From NCBI GenBank assembly GCA_029204225.1, contig CM055102.1, forward strand, positions 31,802,607-31,866,606: a DNA stretch of 64,000 nt, written 5' to 3'. Shown piece by piece: positions 10,480-22,289 of this stretch. Both the position numbers and the translations under genes were made by a program. Below the pieces are notes generated by a model, which was not told the origin of the DNA, ran no database searches, and saw only the letters and a list, made by a program, of their open reading frames with translations. This DNA comes from Diphasiastrum complanatum. Taxonomy: Eukaryota > Streptophyta > Lycopodiopsida > Lycopodiales > Lycopodiaceae. Each line of letters opens with the position of its first letter. Positions within the stretch are counted from its first letter, which is position 1.

Positions 10480-11240
10480 GGGTTTTCTTGTGCGAGGGTT
10501 GGCTGTGCGAGGGTTCTTTAGCTATTTTGCAGATAAAAAATCTTGATATCTTTCAGAATATTGGGAAGTAACTCTCACAAGGATCACAGGAGCTAGATCT
10601 GGCTCAGATCTAACTCTGAAATTCTCTGTGAGAGTTAACTCTTGCAAGAAGTGAAAATTTCACTATATGCGAGGGTTCAAAACCACTAATTTGGTTTGAT
10701 CTTCGCCAATTCTCAGTACTAACTCTCGCAGGCTTCATCAATGATGGAAATTGACATTTTGGATTGATTGAAATGGTCTGCGAGAGTTCTCTTTAGAAGG
10801 ATTTGCTGGGTCTTCACTTTTTAGTGATTTTTTAGCACTTAAACCCAATTTTTTGCTCACTGGAATCAAACTAACTCTTGCAGGCCCTTCTGTGTCCTGG
10901 TCTCACTGAGATGGAACTTAAGAATTTTCTACGAGGGTTCTTGACCACTAGAATTAAAAATTTTAGTGTCTACGAGCCGTCTTTTATCTTACACAGGCAC
11001 TTAGATAGTGAAGTAACTCTCGCAAGCCTTTCTGTGTCCTGGTCTCACTGAGATGGAACTTCAGAGGGCTCTGCGAGAGTTCTGGTAAAGATTTGCATTT
11101 TTTTGGATTTTTACAAGAGTTTTTTGAATTTTTATGATTTTTTTATGATTTTTGCAATCTGCTGACTAACTCTCGTAGGCTTCTATGCATATCTGGGAGC
11201 TGTTGCCAGTCGTGCAAGGATTTACTCTCACTTGTTTTGG
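10480..11240. repeat. Array of alternating inverted AACTCTCGCA / TGCGAGAGTT motifs
   Basis: This is the leader between the Gypsy primer site and gag. It repeatedly carries aactctcgcagg-type motifs followed by the inverse ctgcgagagtt about 50-70 bp later, for example near 10728/10780, 10870/10930, 11025/11080 and 11168. A longer block containing tgtgtcctggtctcactgag is present twice, near 10890 and 11030. In RNA these would form a chain of hairpins. Confidence 0.7.
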
Positions 11241-11512
11241 AGATATCAAAATCTAATGAGATTTTAGGCTGTTTTTCTCTCCAAAATGTAGATTGGTGTG
11301 TTTTTTGGATTTTCTCAAGTTTTGGTTTGGATGTCAAACCCTTAGAGGCTGTTTAGGGCCTCCTCTACCCTCTCACACCTCCTCCGCTAGCTGTGAACAG
11401 TCCAAACACAAAAAATATAGACAACTAACTCTAAACGCCCAAAAATCTACCTAAAACTACTCCAAAAAGTAAGAAATATCTAAAATGCAACTATACTATT
11501 AGTGGAAACCTA

Positions 11513-11530
11513 TCTCCGGTAACGACGCCA
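11513..11530 (-). other. Gypsy primer-binding site (degenerate, tRNA-Asp type)
   Basis: On the minus strand these 18 bases read as a diverged form of TGGCGCCGTTGCCGGGGA, the complement of the plant tRNA-Asp 3' end, with three mismatches. It lies one base inside an LTR edge (TGTAGGG on the plus strand at 11532), on the side expected for the gag at 7613-10343. Confidence 0.75.
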
Positions 11531-11531
11531 C

Positions 11532-12150
11532 TGTAGGGTTGAAGATCTTGCATAGTATAGCCCTCCCGCCTGTCAACAAGGGTTAGATCACTGGATAGGT
11601 GCCTAACTATGAATAGATGCTACTTTTAGTTAGTTCTCTACTTTTTCTCTAACTCTACCACCACTAACACTACACACCCCTAACTCTACTCCACTAAGCT
11701 ACCTTCATCTTGATTTTGGGTGAAAGAGAAGAGAAGAATAGAAGAGGTTGAGAGGAGAAAAGAGAGAGATAGAGAGTGAGAGTGAGAGTGGAGGTTAGCT
11801 CAAATGCTCATTTTACTTGCTAAAGGAGAAACACAAGCTATGGAAACCAAGAAAGCATAAACTTGAAAGCAAATAGAAAGCAACAATAGCAATAGCAAGC
11901 ATTGAATAGCAAATGAGGATGCTTCTCTTCCAAAAATGGTAGAGTTTCCTCCTTCTCATTAAGCATGCAAAATAGAGTACATGAGGTGCCTTTTTATAAA
12001 TGGGGAAGGCCCTTGCCCCATAATACTATTGGTAATATGTACACTAATCCTATCCATTCATCTTGGACCCAACTTGATCCAAAGGTCTTAAAAAAGTACA
12101 TTGGATTTCACATGATTCATGTGAGTCTCCATTGGACCCAACTCTAAAAT
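11532..12150 (-). mobile_element. 5' LTR of the minus-strand Gypsy element (far end uncertain)
   Basis: The LTR edge next to the primer site is TGTAGGG in plus orientation. The region includes a GA-rich stretch (11720-11800) and a TATA-like tttataaa near 11992 that reads on either strand. The outer end was not located; 12150 is only a working limit. Confidence 0.5.
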
Positions 12151-12409
12151 AATAGACTTCTAAGTTCAAAATCATTTCGTATAACTAAAGCTATGGAGGA
12201 ATTTATGAACAAATTACTGAAAGTTGACATGATTGGCCAAACCATAATTCTTATGTAGTGAGCTTATTGAAAAGCTCTTGTATAGCTAGATTGATTATTT
12301 TATTACAATCATGCCAAGTGTCATCATGAGGTTGTTCCTCAATCTCCTCATGACTTGTACAAATCAAATACATGGTTAGGCATAGGCAAATAGACATCCA
12401 TCTCGAGTC

Positions 12410-12880
12410 CTATGAGGTGTTGACACATGTCCTAGATTGTAGGAGTGCAAAATTGCAAGTGGTGCACCATAACCCAAAATTTCTGCTATAAGGATATTGC
12501 ATAGATTTTAGATCACCATTCTTTGGTCCTTCATATACTTCTTCCTCATTGAACTTTGCATCTCTGTTGAAAAAGATCTTTTTGATCTTCGAATCATACA
12601 ACCTATATTGCATTGATGACATTTCATCCTCCATTGCTTGAATCCAGTGATCTCTATCTGGCCCATCAATAGCTTCTTTGAATGTTTGAGATTCTTTCGC
12701 AAAACCACAAAATGCGATAGCTATGTTTGTTGAAACATCTTGACCAAACCTTACTAGTGGTATTTTTTGTCTTGTAGATCTTCTCACAACATGTATATGT
12801 TTCGAATTCAATTCTGCATTTTCAGGTTCGACTAGTTCTGCTTGAATTCGACAAAGATGAAGTTGAAAATGTTGCTTGCT
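12410..12880 (-). pseudogene. Rearranged Copia RT / integrase fragment
   Basis: On the minus strand the segment starts with the Copia RT leader, with RRSTRQKIPLVRFG followed by FKEAIDGPDRDHWIQAMEDE. It then passes directly into an integrase C-terminal tail of the YRLYD..IKKIFFNRDAKF type. In a functional polyprotein the integrase tail precedes the RT leader, so the order is inverted by recombination between copies. It is non-functional. Confidence 0.75.
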
Positions 12881-13655
12881 ATCTCAACCTAGGATCTTAC
12901 ACTTATAATGTTGATCCAACCTATGAAATCTAGCAACTGTTGGGGGTATTCCCAACATATTGTAAATAAATAATATTGGCTAAAAAAATGTGTTGCGAGG
13001 GCATGGCATCCTGCGCGTATAAGCCCATGGCCCAATGAGCACGCAAGTTGAGTTGTAAATAGAATAACAGACTTGGGCCTCTTTGTAATTAAAATAAAAC
13101 TTGAGGCCCAAAGTCATTATCATGCAATCTCTAGATTGATGCCATGTGGCATATGACTAAAAAACATGATTTTGGCCTTTTTAGCCAATAGAACTTGATT
13201 TACACTATATGTACAAGCTATATGATTGTACTACTGCATTTCAGATTTCCAATCCAGAAACTACCATGCCAGCTTTGCACAAAACTGTCCGTTTGATTAC
13301 AACATAACTCTAAAGTGATCACAGATCATGTAGCGATAGCGGACAAGAAAGCAATAAAAAACACAGCAACGATCAGAAATCTGCATGCAGACTGCAAAAA
13401 CCTCGTGTGCTCCTCTTCCTTTTCAAAACACATCAAAAAATCGGCATGCAAATTCCCCTCGCGTGATGCCAACGTCCACCTCCAGAACATGCCACATGGC
13501 TATCTGCCTGAGCAGAGAACTGAAAATCGGGTATAGCACAAAATTGTGAACACCAGTCGCACATAAATGGCCACGTATGAGAGAAGGAACGTTGAACAAA
13601 ATGCCATGTGGACAGAATGAATGTTCACTAAACTTGGATCCTGGCATAGGCTAGA
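12881..13655. other. Intergenic DNA without recognised genes
   Basis: A short palindrome tgttgggggtattcccaaca lies near 12940 and could be an LTR tip. Nothing else is supported. Confidence 0.4.
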
Positions 13656-13940
13656 AATGGAACAAGCTCCTCTCCTCAGGTAGAGAGAGAAAATATGACT
13701 TTTGGGCTCATCTAGAGAGAGAAGTCAATACAAGCAAAATTGGCAAATCTCCAAATTGACTCAAAAAACTCATAGATCTCTCATACATTAATGAAGGGAA
13801 TGAAAGTACATATAGAAACTCGTGGAGATACAAGCTTAATTCCTATTGGACCCCTTAAACATAGCCTCTCTAATCCTATTGGATGTGTGATGCAACATCC
13901 CTCACTTTTGATTGGACCCTTCCAACACATCTCTCTCTTA
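13656..13940 (-). repeat. LTR-like repeat, inverted relative to 23140-23540
   Basis: The segment contains cctctcctcaggtagagagag and two ctctagagagagaa-like blocks, followed by cctattggacc motifs. The reverse complement matches the 23.1-23.5 kb region in the same order (ggtccaataggat, then tctctctctaccc twice). It is probably an LTR or other dispersed element. Confidence 0.55.
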
Positions 13941-16474
13941 TGATTAGACCCTTTGACTTTTGCCACCACATAGGATGCATCACTCATCAAACCTAAACTT
14001 GACATGTGTAAGCAACCTAACTAGCTTGAGTTACATCACAATTGAATTTTGGCCTAATCATGACAAAACATGTGTTCTTGACCATTTGACTTCTAAAGCC
14101 AAAATTGGCCCTATCACCTAGTGACACCAAGATGCTTGACTAGCAATCTTTATGATACCCCGAAAGTCAACATTATAAACTATTTCTAACTATTTTACAC
14201 ATGTGGGAACATGATCCACACATGTGAAATGTACTCACAAACATAAAATCATAAAATAACAAAGATAGATTTTTGACAATTTTTCACAAGATTGGCCGTA
14301 GGGATGCTAGTGATTGCATGTTCCGAAGTTGTTTTTATGCATAGGTGGTCGCTATGAGCATTCATGTAGTTGCACGAGGCATTTTGCATTGTTTTTTTTA
14401 AGGTGTAGGTGTTAGGGTTTAGTGATTTAGAGTAGGTCTTAGGCATCCATTGGCATTAAGGTCTATGTTTAGGCGATGACTCTAGGCTTGTTTTAGCTCC
14501 TTGTTTTTTTTTTTCACTTATCCACTTTCCATTGAATTTTTGACCTTTCTTTAAATGCTTCTCGAGGGTTTTTATAGCCATGTCTGTGGTGGGAGGAGGC
14601 GTGTGGGCGGAGGTGGATTTCTTGGAGGGAGCACCATAGTTTTACAGGTTTAAGTGCACGTAGATGGCGTTGCTTCTTTTGTGGTGCCATCTTTTGCGGC
14701 ACATCGACAAGGATCAGAGCATGCATGCATCATGAGAGAACTTGGCTCCATACGACATGCTTGGGCCACATATGGTTGCTCTACCCATCGAATGGGTGGA
14801 CACCTGATGGATTTGCATGTTGAGCCAGGTTTAGCCAAAGACAACAACATTATAGGTAGAGGGAGCAGTGGCCTGACGAGCTCTTGGTAGCTCTAGAGGC
14901 ATGGCAAAGGCAGGGGCAGAGGCAAAGGTAAGGGCAAATGTCAAAGACAGAGGCAGAGGTTTGTGCACACAACCTTACGTACTCGAGGAGGATTCTTTAT
15001 CTTCGTACTCGTCTACTTGTGATAGTGATTCTTTATCTGATCATGATGCCTTCGTGTCATAGAGATTCATTTTTTAATTTTGTGTCGAATGAGTCTATGA
15101 GTCCATTGTTTATCTATCATACTCATGTACTTGGCCATTGGCCCACTCATTGTATATATTAGAGCTTTATCATTTATGACATTAGAATATTGATCATTCT
15201 CACGAGGCATGTGTGGAATGTGAATCAATTTTCATATTTTTGTATCATATACACTTAGCACTGTAGTTTGCACATTGTGATTGCTTTCATGTTTCAGTTT
15301 TGGTATGCACCATGCTGTAAGTCTAAATGCTTTGTTTAGTTAGTGAATGGACTTTAGTGTATGGACTTTAATGTAATTTGTTTTGTTCAATTAGTAGTTA
15401 CTAGTTCTTATAAGTATGCTTTGCAACGTGTTTAATTTTTTTTTACATCACTACATATTTTTTTCCCACCCCAGCAAATAGTTAATTTTTTTTTTTGCAA
15501 CGTTCTGATCTGAAATGTTGTTGGATCTCGGAACTGTTCTGATACTCTTGTTCTAGAATGATGTGCATCTATGAGAGTACATATATACTATCATATAAAA
15601 AGTATTAAGTACTTATGTAAATATATTATTATTGTATAGATGCATATATAGATATCATAATACATTTATATTAGATATTGATATATTAGAGATTGGGTTT
15701 GGGTGACATGCTACATAAATAGATTAGGGTGAAATCTAGATAGTAGGTTACACACACACACACACAAATATAGGTGGTTATTTTATTAGCATTATTAATT
15801 GTTTTGATATTATTTTGTACTTATTTGGAACTTTAAAAAAAAAGGACATTTGTTCCAAATTGAAATTTATTTGGAACATGGTTTTGTTTTGGAATGGGCT
15901 TTTGTGCTTGTAGTAAAACAATAAATACCACTTGTTAGAATGGACGACAAAGGTTTCCCAGCCAATCTATTCACCCATCTAGCGAACCACCCGACCATCT
16001 GCAAGGCTTGTGTATGGGTCTCTGCCAAGACCATCAAAAGCAAGGCTCTCAAGCCCGAACAATTAATCATGAAACTCCTCCTTCTCATGCCTCAGCTGGT
16101 TAGCTGCATCCTTCGGCCAATTGCGCAGCACTTTCTTGAGAGGAGCAATTGGTTGTTGTGTGGACGAAAGGGTAGCCCACCCAGAGGTCCGATTTGTAGT
16201 GGATCATAAAATTGCACAAGAATTGCAATCATAGGAGCGCCCACAAATGAGAGTGGTCGAAGTTACATCACCTTTATTTGACTACTCCTCTTTTTACAAA
16301 CTGATAACTTGATTTTGCTAACTAGTTCATTTATGATCTCCATCTTACTTGCATGAACTAGATAGCCATTTCATGATCAGACAATGTATAAGAATTAGTT
16401 GTGGATGATGTGCAGTCTGATCAATTTATCAGGAGTGTCATATCAGCATTTTGAAGCTTGCACAATTATCATGA
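13941..16474. other. Unassigned intergenic DNA
   Basis: No gene family is recognised. The stretch holds a simple (ggcaaa)-like region near 14895-14965, a short (CA)n at about 15750 and AT-rich sequence. Small ORFs at 14514-14890 and 15867-16209 lack any domain signature. Confidence 0.4.
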
Positions 16475-17880
16475 TCATACTTTTTCAGATCTTAAAATGG
16501 AATTACAAATACAATATTGTAATTCAATATTAAATGCATGGGGACACCACTTCCAGAATCGTTCAGCAAATGCATGGAATCTTTCAGCACATATCTTCGA
16601 CTGATTTCGACATGTTCTCTTTGCTTGAGTAGTTGCTGTTGCCAAATCCTGATTTTGCAACTCAGCAGCTAGCTTCTAGTTTTCCAACTGATGCTTGAGA
16701 TCTAACAACTCATGTTCGAGCTTGTCGATCTTCGCGACTGCCTCCAAATACTCTGGATGGTCAGTAACTTCCGAGCAGGTAGGCACAGCTTGAATTTGTT
16801 GCGTCAGATCATCAATGCATAGCAGGGCCTGAAGGTATTCTTCGTGAGAGTCGGGCCCGCTGCAAGTTGGGGTGGCTTCACTAGACAGCTCTTTTAACTC
16901 AAGGTTCATCATCATCTTCATCAGGTGCCCTAGTGTCGCCTTCTGCAGCTGCTCGAGCCTTTGCTGAAGTGTCGGATTGGGTTGTGTCATCATCCAAGGT
17001 TGATGAACTCTTCTGCTTCTAGGAGGTTGAAGCAGAGGTTTGTTTTGATGAATCAACAGCAGCAACTCCATCTGTATCCATGGCACTAGTAGCAACTACA
17101 TCTTGCTATGAAGGTGCAGCATCAATCTCCATAGCAGTGGTAGCTGCTACTTCGATTGCAAGCGCAACATCTGTTGTAGTAACTGGGATAGGAACAGTCA
17201 GGAGGCTAGACAGGTCAATTGGTTTTGGAGGCAGCAGCCTTCCTGTCAGCATGGTTTTCTCTTGATCAGTCAGGATTTTAAAATGAGCCCACAATCGCGA
17301 AATATGAGCTCCTACTCCAGAAAACTTTTGGTGTTTGATCCACCTCAAAAAAGCCTTGTATGCAATAACACCAAAGCAAACAAGATTGCTAGCTAGCGTG
17401 TCGAGTATATACCCAAAATTTTGCGACGAGATGGTTGCATCCACATCCGTCAAAAATATTGCTTGATTGGCGTATTTACAAAACAGCTTGAAGGTGGTAT
17501 CCCTGATAATGGAGATTTTATACCCCTTCGTGGGCACAAAGCAGTTGCATAGAAAATGGGCAGCTTCATCCACTGAATCTTTGTTTGTAGAAACAATTTT
17601 ACCATCCAATGGTGCGCTGTGCAGAACAATTCTTTAGAAATAATGAAAATTTTGTCTTGTACATGGACTTTGAAATCCACCTCAGAGACTGCGTTGATGG
17701 AGTTCACAAACTCGGTACTGACTTCAGACAAGATGACTGAAGGGTCCACTTTCAAATTGCCCAATCTGCATCGATCCAAAAAGGACTGGATTGATGTCAG
17801 GTGAATTCCTACGTGTGCTTTCCAAGTAATTGAGGAGCTAGAACTCGATCTAGAAGCCACTGCGTCGAATGATTGACGAT
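16475..17880 (-). pseudogene. ORF3 of Gypsy copy A (unknown protein)
   Basis: This is the counterpart of ORF3 in copy B, read downstream of integrase in the same sense. Conserved blocks are LDRCRLGNLKVDPSVILSEV, PTKGYKISIIRDTTFKLFCK, QNFGYILDTLASN and a PKPIDLSSLLTVPIPV segment. An acidic/Ser-rich linker and a C-terminal helical part with SCSGPDSHEEYLQALLCIDD follow. It extends about 60 codons past the point where copy B is cut, ending near 16475. Frameshifts near 17600 and stops between blocks show decay. I do not recognise the family; its position matches the env-like or accessory ORFs of some plant Gypsy lineages. Confidence 0.7.
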
Positions 17881-17979
17881 AGCTCCGCAGATCGCAACAG
17901 GGCATAATAGATCTCTTTGATCGCAAAGAGAGTGAGCGCAGAAAAGCATGAAAATGCAAGAAGAAAGTGTGAGAAAGAA

Positions 17980-18188
17980 AGATAGAAAATGACTTTTGAT
18001 AAGGAGTAGCGGTGTGGAGAGGATGATGACGTGTCATGGTGACATGACATCCGTCATTTCCATTATTAAGGACGTGCATGGCTCAGATAGAAAATGACTT
18101 TGATAAGGAGTAGCGGCGTGGAGAGGATGATGACGTGTCATAGCGACATGACATCTGTCATTTCCATCATTAAGGATGTGCATGGCTC
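17980..18188. repeat. 105-bp tandem duplication upstream of ORF3 (copy A only)
   Basis: Units 17980-18084 and 18085-18188 are nearly identical, each containing gatgatgacgtgtcat and gacatgacatc. Copy B has a single equivalent. The unit carries an ACGT-core motif of the bZIP-binding type. Confidence 0.9.
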
Positions 18189-18317
18189 AGAGTTTCAAAC
18201 TATGATTTGACAGATCAATCTTAATGACGGAAGACCGTTTGTGAAAAGAAAAGAAATAAATGAATAAGAAACAATATCCGTTTTGATATGTGGGTGTACA
18301 CACATGTAAATAATGTT

Positions 18318-18323
18318 CACGTG
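18318..18323. promoter_or_regulatory. G-box (CACGTG) in the pol-ORF3 spacer of copy A
   Basis: CACGTG lies at a position equivalent to the G-box at 39229-39234 in copy B. G-boxes bind plant bZIP/bHLH factors. A role in ORF3 expression is inference. Confidence 0.4.
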
Positions 18324-18399
18324 GCCATCATCTCTAATAGAGGAATACAAAAAGTAGGTCGATAGATTCTCAAGAGATTTTCAAAATATGCGAGAGAAA

Positions 18400-18870
18400 T
18401 TCTAGAAAGTTTTGCGAAACCTTCTCGTAGGATCCTAGAAAGTGATACAGAATCTACCAAAAGTTCTCGAAATCTTTTAGTAAGATACTAGAAAATTTCT
18501 CAAAATATTCTCGAAAAATAAAGTAGAAGAATCACTCAAAAGAAAAATGCTAGAAAATTTCTCGAAAAATTGGAGAAAGATACTAGAAAAGATTCTAGAA
18601 CATTCTCAAAAACAATCCATGAAATTAAAACACATTTTGATTTACAGATTGAGTGTGGCGAAAAATTCTTGAAAAGATCTCGAAAACACTTTGAAAATGT
18701 CTTGAAAGATTGAGAGTAGTCTAGAAAATTTCTCGAAAATTTCTCCAAAAAAAACTTTGAAGAATGTTGGAAAGTGGCAAAAAATTTCACAAAAATTTCT
18801 AGAAAAGATAGGAGAAAAGTTGCGAACAATTCCAAAAAAGATAAAAGAAAATTTGCAATAAGTTCCAGAA
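18400..18870. promoter_or_regulatory. Cluster of nine TTCNNGAA palindromes (heat-shock-element-like)
   Basis: Perfect TTCNNGAA sites start at about 18400, 18464, 18508, 18559, 18593, 18666, 18730, 18797 and 18863, lying between the integrase stop and ORF3. TTCNNGAA is the core of the heat-shock element, which usually needs three adjacent units. Here the sites are spaced about 35-75 bp apart with extra half sites. Activity is inferred, not shown. Confidence 0.5.
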
Positions 18871-18908
18871 AAATACTAGAAAAGAATAAGAATAAAAAAA
18901 AATTCTAG

Positions 18909-21125
18909 TCAAAGGTAGTATTTCTTCAATCTGGACCCATTGATATGTGTAGGTAATAGTTCGTCTTCAAGTGATTGAAGTTGTACAGAACCATTCTCAA
19001 ACACCTCTATGACTTTATAAGGTCCAAGCCATCTCATATGGAGTTTTCTAGGGGACTTTTAATGTCAACTATCATATATCAGTGCAAAGTCATTAGATTT
19101 AAGATCACATTTCCTGATACAACTGTCATACTTTTTCTTCCTTTGTTCCTGGATTTCCTCCGTTAATTTTTGTGAATTCGCACGAGCTTCAGCTAGTTCT
19201 TCAATATTGGTCAACCTTTCGTTAATACATTCTACATCTGTTCATTGAGCTTGAATACAAAAAGTTGTCACCGCAAATTCAATAGGCAAAATAGGATGCA
19301 TACCATATGTAAGAAAATATGGTGTTTGTTTCGTCATGATTTTTTCTGTGTTACGATAAGCCCAGAGAACTTATGGTAGTTTTTGATCCCAATCAGTCGC
19401 ATGTGCAATAGTAATTTTGTTCAAGATCTTACATAAGATTCCATTAGCTCTCTTTGTCAACCCGTTTGCTTTTGTTTAATCAAAAAATATGTTGTCAGCA
19501 GCCGTATAGTGTCATTTAGAAAATGTGTACCACGGTCACTTACTAGTTCAAGAGGACAACCATATCTTGTGATTATAGATTTGAATAAGAACGCCGTGAC
19601 AGTTTTCACATTGTTTCATTTTGTCGCCTCTGCTTCAACGTTCTTTGTAGCATAATCCGTTGCAATTAGAATATAACAACATTTGGTATGTCGGGTCACA
19701 GGTTTGATTGGACCGACAAAGTCAATCCCCCACTTCTCAAATGGTGCAAGAGGCAGGATTGGTGTCAACGACCAATTCATTGCTTTTGTAGGCTTACCAG
19801 ATCTTTGGCATGGATCGCACGAACGAATAAAATTTGATACATCCTTAAACATGGTCGCTCTTGGCCAGCAACCTGATCTAAGATAGAACTAGTAAAGGGC
19901 AGAGGATGATGATCCTTCCTTGTGGCAGCATTGAGCTTGCGGAAATCCTGGCATATTCATATTTTGCCAGTCTTCTTCTTTCGAACGACAACAATGGGTG
20001 AAACCCATTCACTGCTTAAGACGAGATATATAATACCTGCCTTAAGGTGCTTGCTGAGTTCGTCCTTAACCATGAGGGAGTACTTTGGATTGAGACGATA
20101 CTATCTCTGTCGAATAGGTACAACATCTTCTTTAAGATCAATATGGTGCTCTCCGAATTCTGCAGGTATACCCTTCAAATCGTTGAGCGACCAGACAAAA
20201 ACATCTTGATACTCCTTCAACAATTCAGTAAATTTTGGTAATTCCGATTCTCCAAGTGACTTTGAAACATGCACAAATTTGCTAGATGCAAGTTCAATTA
20301 GTTCAATAGAATATGGTGAAATGATACCTTCTGTCATACTGGCCTTGGTATGGCCATGAATTTCGCGCATGGTTGACTCCATAGATGTATTCTTGTCGTC
20401 AGTCTGGTCCTTATTACCAAATTCGTGTTCAGATTTGTCATTCAAATCATCAGACTCTCTCGAGTTCGTGTCTGCAATTTTAATTTCTTCATTCAAAACA
20501 TCTGCTTCGGCGTTGCAGGCATCGAAGAATTCTTCTTCATTAGTATTCTCATAGCATTTGAAATATTGCACTTCGATGTCAGATGCATTAGAAAAATATT
20601 TAAGGCATAAGAAGATTCTTCTGAGGTAAAACTGGTGTCAGACAGAGGAGATTCACCTTCATATTTGTCACGACTCCAGGTGATTATTTGTTCTGTTGGC
20701 TTACCTCGATTATTGGTCTCACCAATCTAAAATCTCAACTCTCTTGATTTCCAATGAACACTTGCATTTGATTGATAAAGCCAGGACCGTTCAATTACCA
20801 CAGAATAAGATGACAAACCAAGTGGTTTTATAACTACGAAATTCATTGTGAAAGGCTTGGCTTGAATGTAAACAGTGACATCCTTCAATTCTCCAACTCG
20901 TTTTCGTCACGTCGAATTAGCTAACTTGATATTTCGCTTTGTCAGTCAGTCCCAAAGCATGAGCTGTGTCTTCTGTTATTATGTTCACGCTGGAACCAGA
21001 GTCTATCGGCACTTTTTCAATCAAGCAACTAGCAATGGTAGCATCAATTTCAGATGCACCAAGATCACCTAAATCAATAGACATACACCAGCATCTGGCA
21101 AAGAAATTTTTTTCTTCTTTTTAGG
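18909..21125 (-). pseudogene. pol of Gypsy copy A, RT-RNase H deleted
   Basis: On the minus strand a decayed protease (DSGS motif near 21000) is followed by the RT leader (VFVWSLNDLKGIPAEFGEH) up to about 19890. The frame then jumps straight to the integrase zinc-binding end (MFKDVSNFIRSCDPCQRSGK) and the core block FEKWGIDFVGPIKPV, and runs to a stop at 18909. The missing part corresponds to about 1.3 kb of copy B (roughly 36510-37845). Both junction flanks contain a ctggycag-like sequence, suggesting a short-homology deletion. Frameshifts are scattered through the rest. Confidence 0.85.
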
Positions 21126-22185
21126 GGCAAAAAGACCTTTTCAGTTGCTTTCTGTAATAAGTGTTATCCGCCAACAGTTGCTCCAAAATGATGTTCGGAT
21201 GAAGAGATCCAATATCAGTCACTATGTCATAGTCCTTCGTCTTTGATTTCAAGATTGGCTTGTCAATGACAGCATTAGACAATTTAGTCTTCGTGATTTC
21301 GTCGTCCCCTTTCTTGAACGTGACCACCTTCTCTGTAGCAGCTGACTGAAGTTCAGAGTTGATAATTTCTTTCGCTTCTGCTAAGATATCTTTTGCAAAT
21401 AATGTTGCTGAATCACGGTCATAGTTGGGGTCATCTTTAAGATCTTTTTTAGTCGTAGATTTATTCGTCGTCTTGCTAGAAGGTTTCTTCTTCGAGGATT
21501 TGTTGCACTTCGTTGAAGATTTCTGTTTGGTTTTGAGGAGCCTTTGCTTCTCGTTGTGACTTTGAATATCTTCTCCACATCACTTGGCCAGGATTGGTTT
21601 TCTGTCTTCGCCAATTTTCCTTCAATAACATCAATCCTCTGCACAACTACATCAGTCGAAGCTTTTGCTTTCAACTCTGCAGCAGCTGGTGTTGCTACAT
21701 ACTGATATTTGGGTCACGGCTTCGGAGACTGAGGGCAATCAGGATACTTGTGGCCAGGCTCCCTGCAGTTCGAGCATAACGGTACATAACCAATCAGTTT
21801 TCGTGGTTGAGGACAGTCAGGAGAAAAATGTCCCAGCTTGACTGTACCATGTGCGTGCCTGCTTTCTCAGCAGACCAGGAAAGATTCGCAGTTTATCTAC
21901 ATCAGTTCCTTCGTTATTTGTATTAGCGATTGACTCAAATTGTGAGACATAGCTATCTACATCATCTGAAGTAGTCCCTTTAAAATAATCGTACTTAATT
22001 TTTGAGATAGAAGTGAAACGTGAAGTAGGACCCACCATACCGAAGCTAATTAGGAGTTCAAGTAACTGGGCAGTGATTTTGTTGAGATTTCTTCGACTCG
22101 CACTCTCACTCTGTCTTTGTAAAAATTCCTCTCAAAGCTTATAGTATCATTCTAATCGAGATTCTCTATCTAACATACACTAGAG
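21126..22185 (-). pseudogene. gag of Gypsy copy A, mid-region deleted
   Basis: The N-terminal gag (SISKIKYDYFKGTTSDDVDS, ARTWYSQ) matches copy C at 32.3-33.06 kb. It is joined near 21830 directly to the Cys-His knuckle region and a Lys-rich tail ending TYYRKQLK, as in copy B. The middle of gag that is present in copy C is absent. Confidence 0.8.
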
Positions 22186-22289
22186 ATGGAGATGGATGTG
22201 TTAGTTTTCTTATAAATTTCCTAAGCTATGACTGGCAATGGCACCAAAAATTGGTATATGTCGTACTATACCAACAAGGTTAATATAGA

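Larger units (their letters stand above)
16475..22250 (-). mobile_element. Gypsy element copy A (internally deleted)
   Basis: A minus-strand Ty3/Gypsy element runs from a degenerate primer site at about 22228-22245 through gag, protease, the start of RT, integrase, a spacer and an extra ORF. It is homologous throughout to copy B at 34.0-41.3 kb but lies in opposite orientation. Its LTR beyond 22250 is cut near 22285 where Copia sequence begins. No 3' LTR was found below 16475. Deletions remove mid-gag and the RT-RNase H region, so it cannot move on its own. Confidence 0.85.

Noticed and set aside
10480-11240. Possible CRISPR-like array of regular short repeats
   Set aside because: The motifs alternate in orientation, vary in sequence and spacing, and sit in a plant retroelement leader. 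CRISPR arrays are prokaryotic.
15867-16209. Overlapping ORFs on both strands
   Set aside because: No motif in either frame. Length is within chance for this composition.
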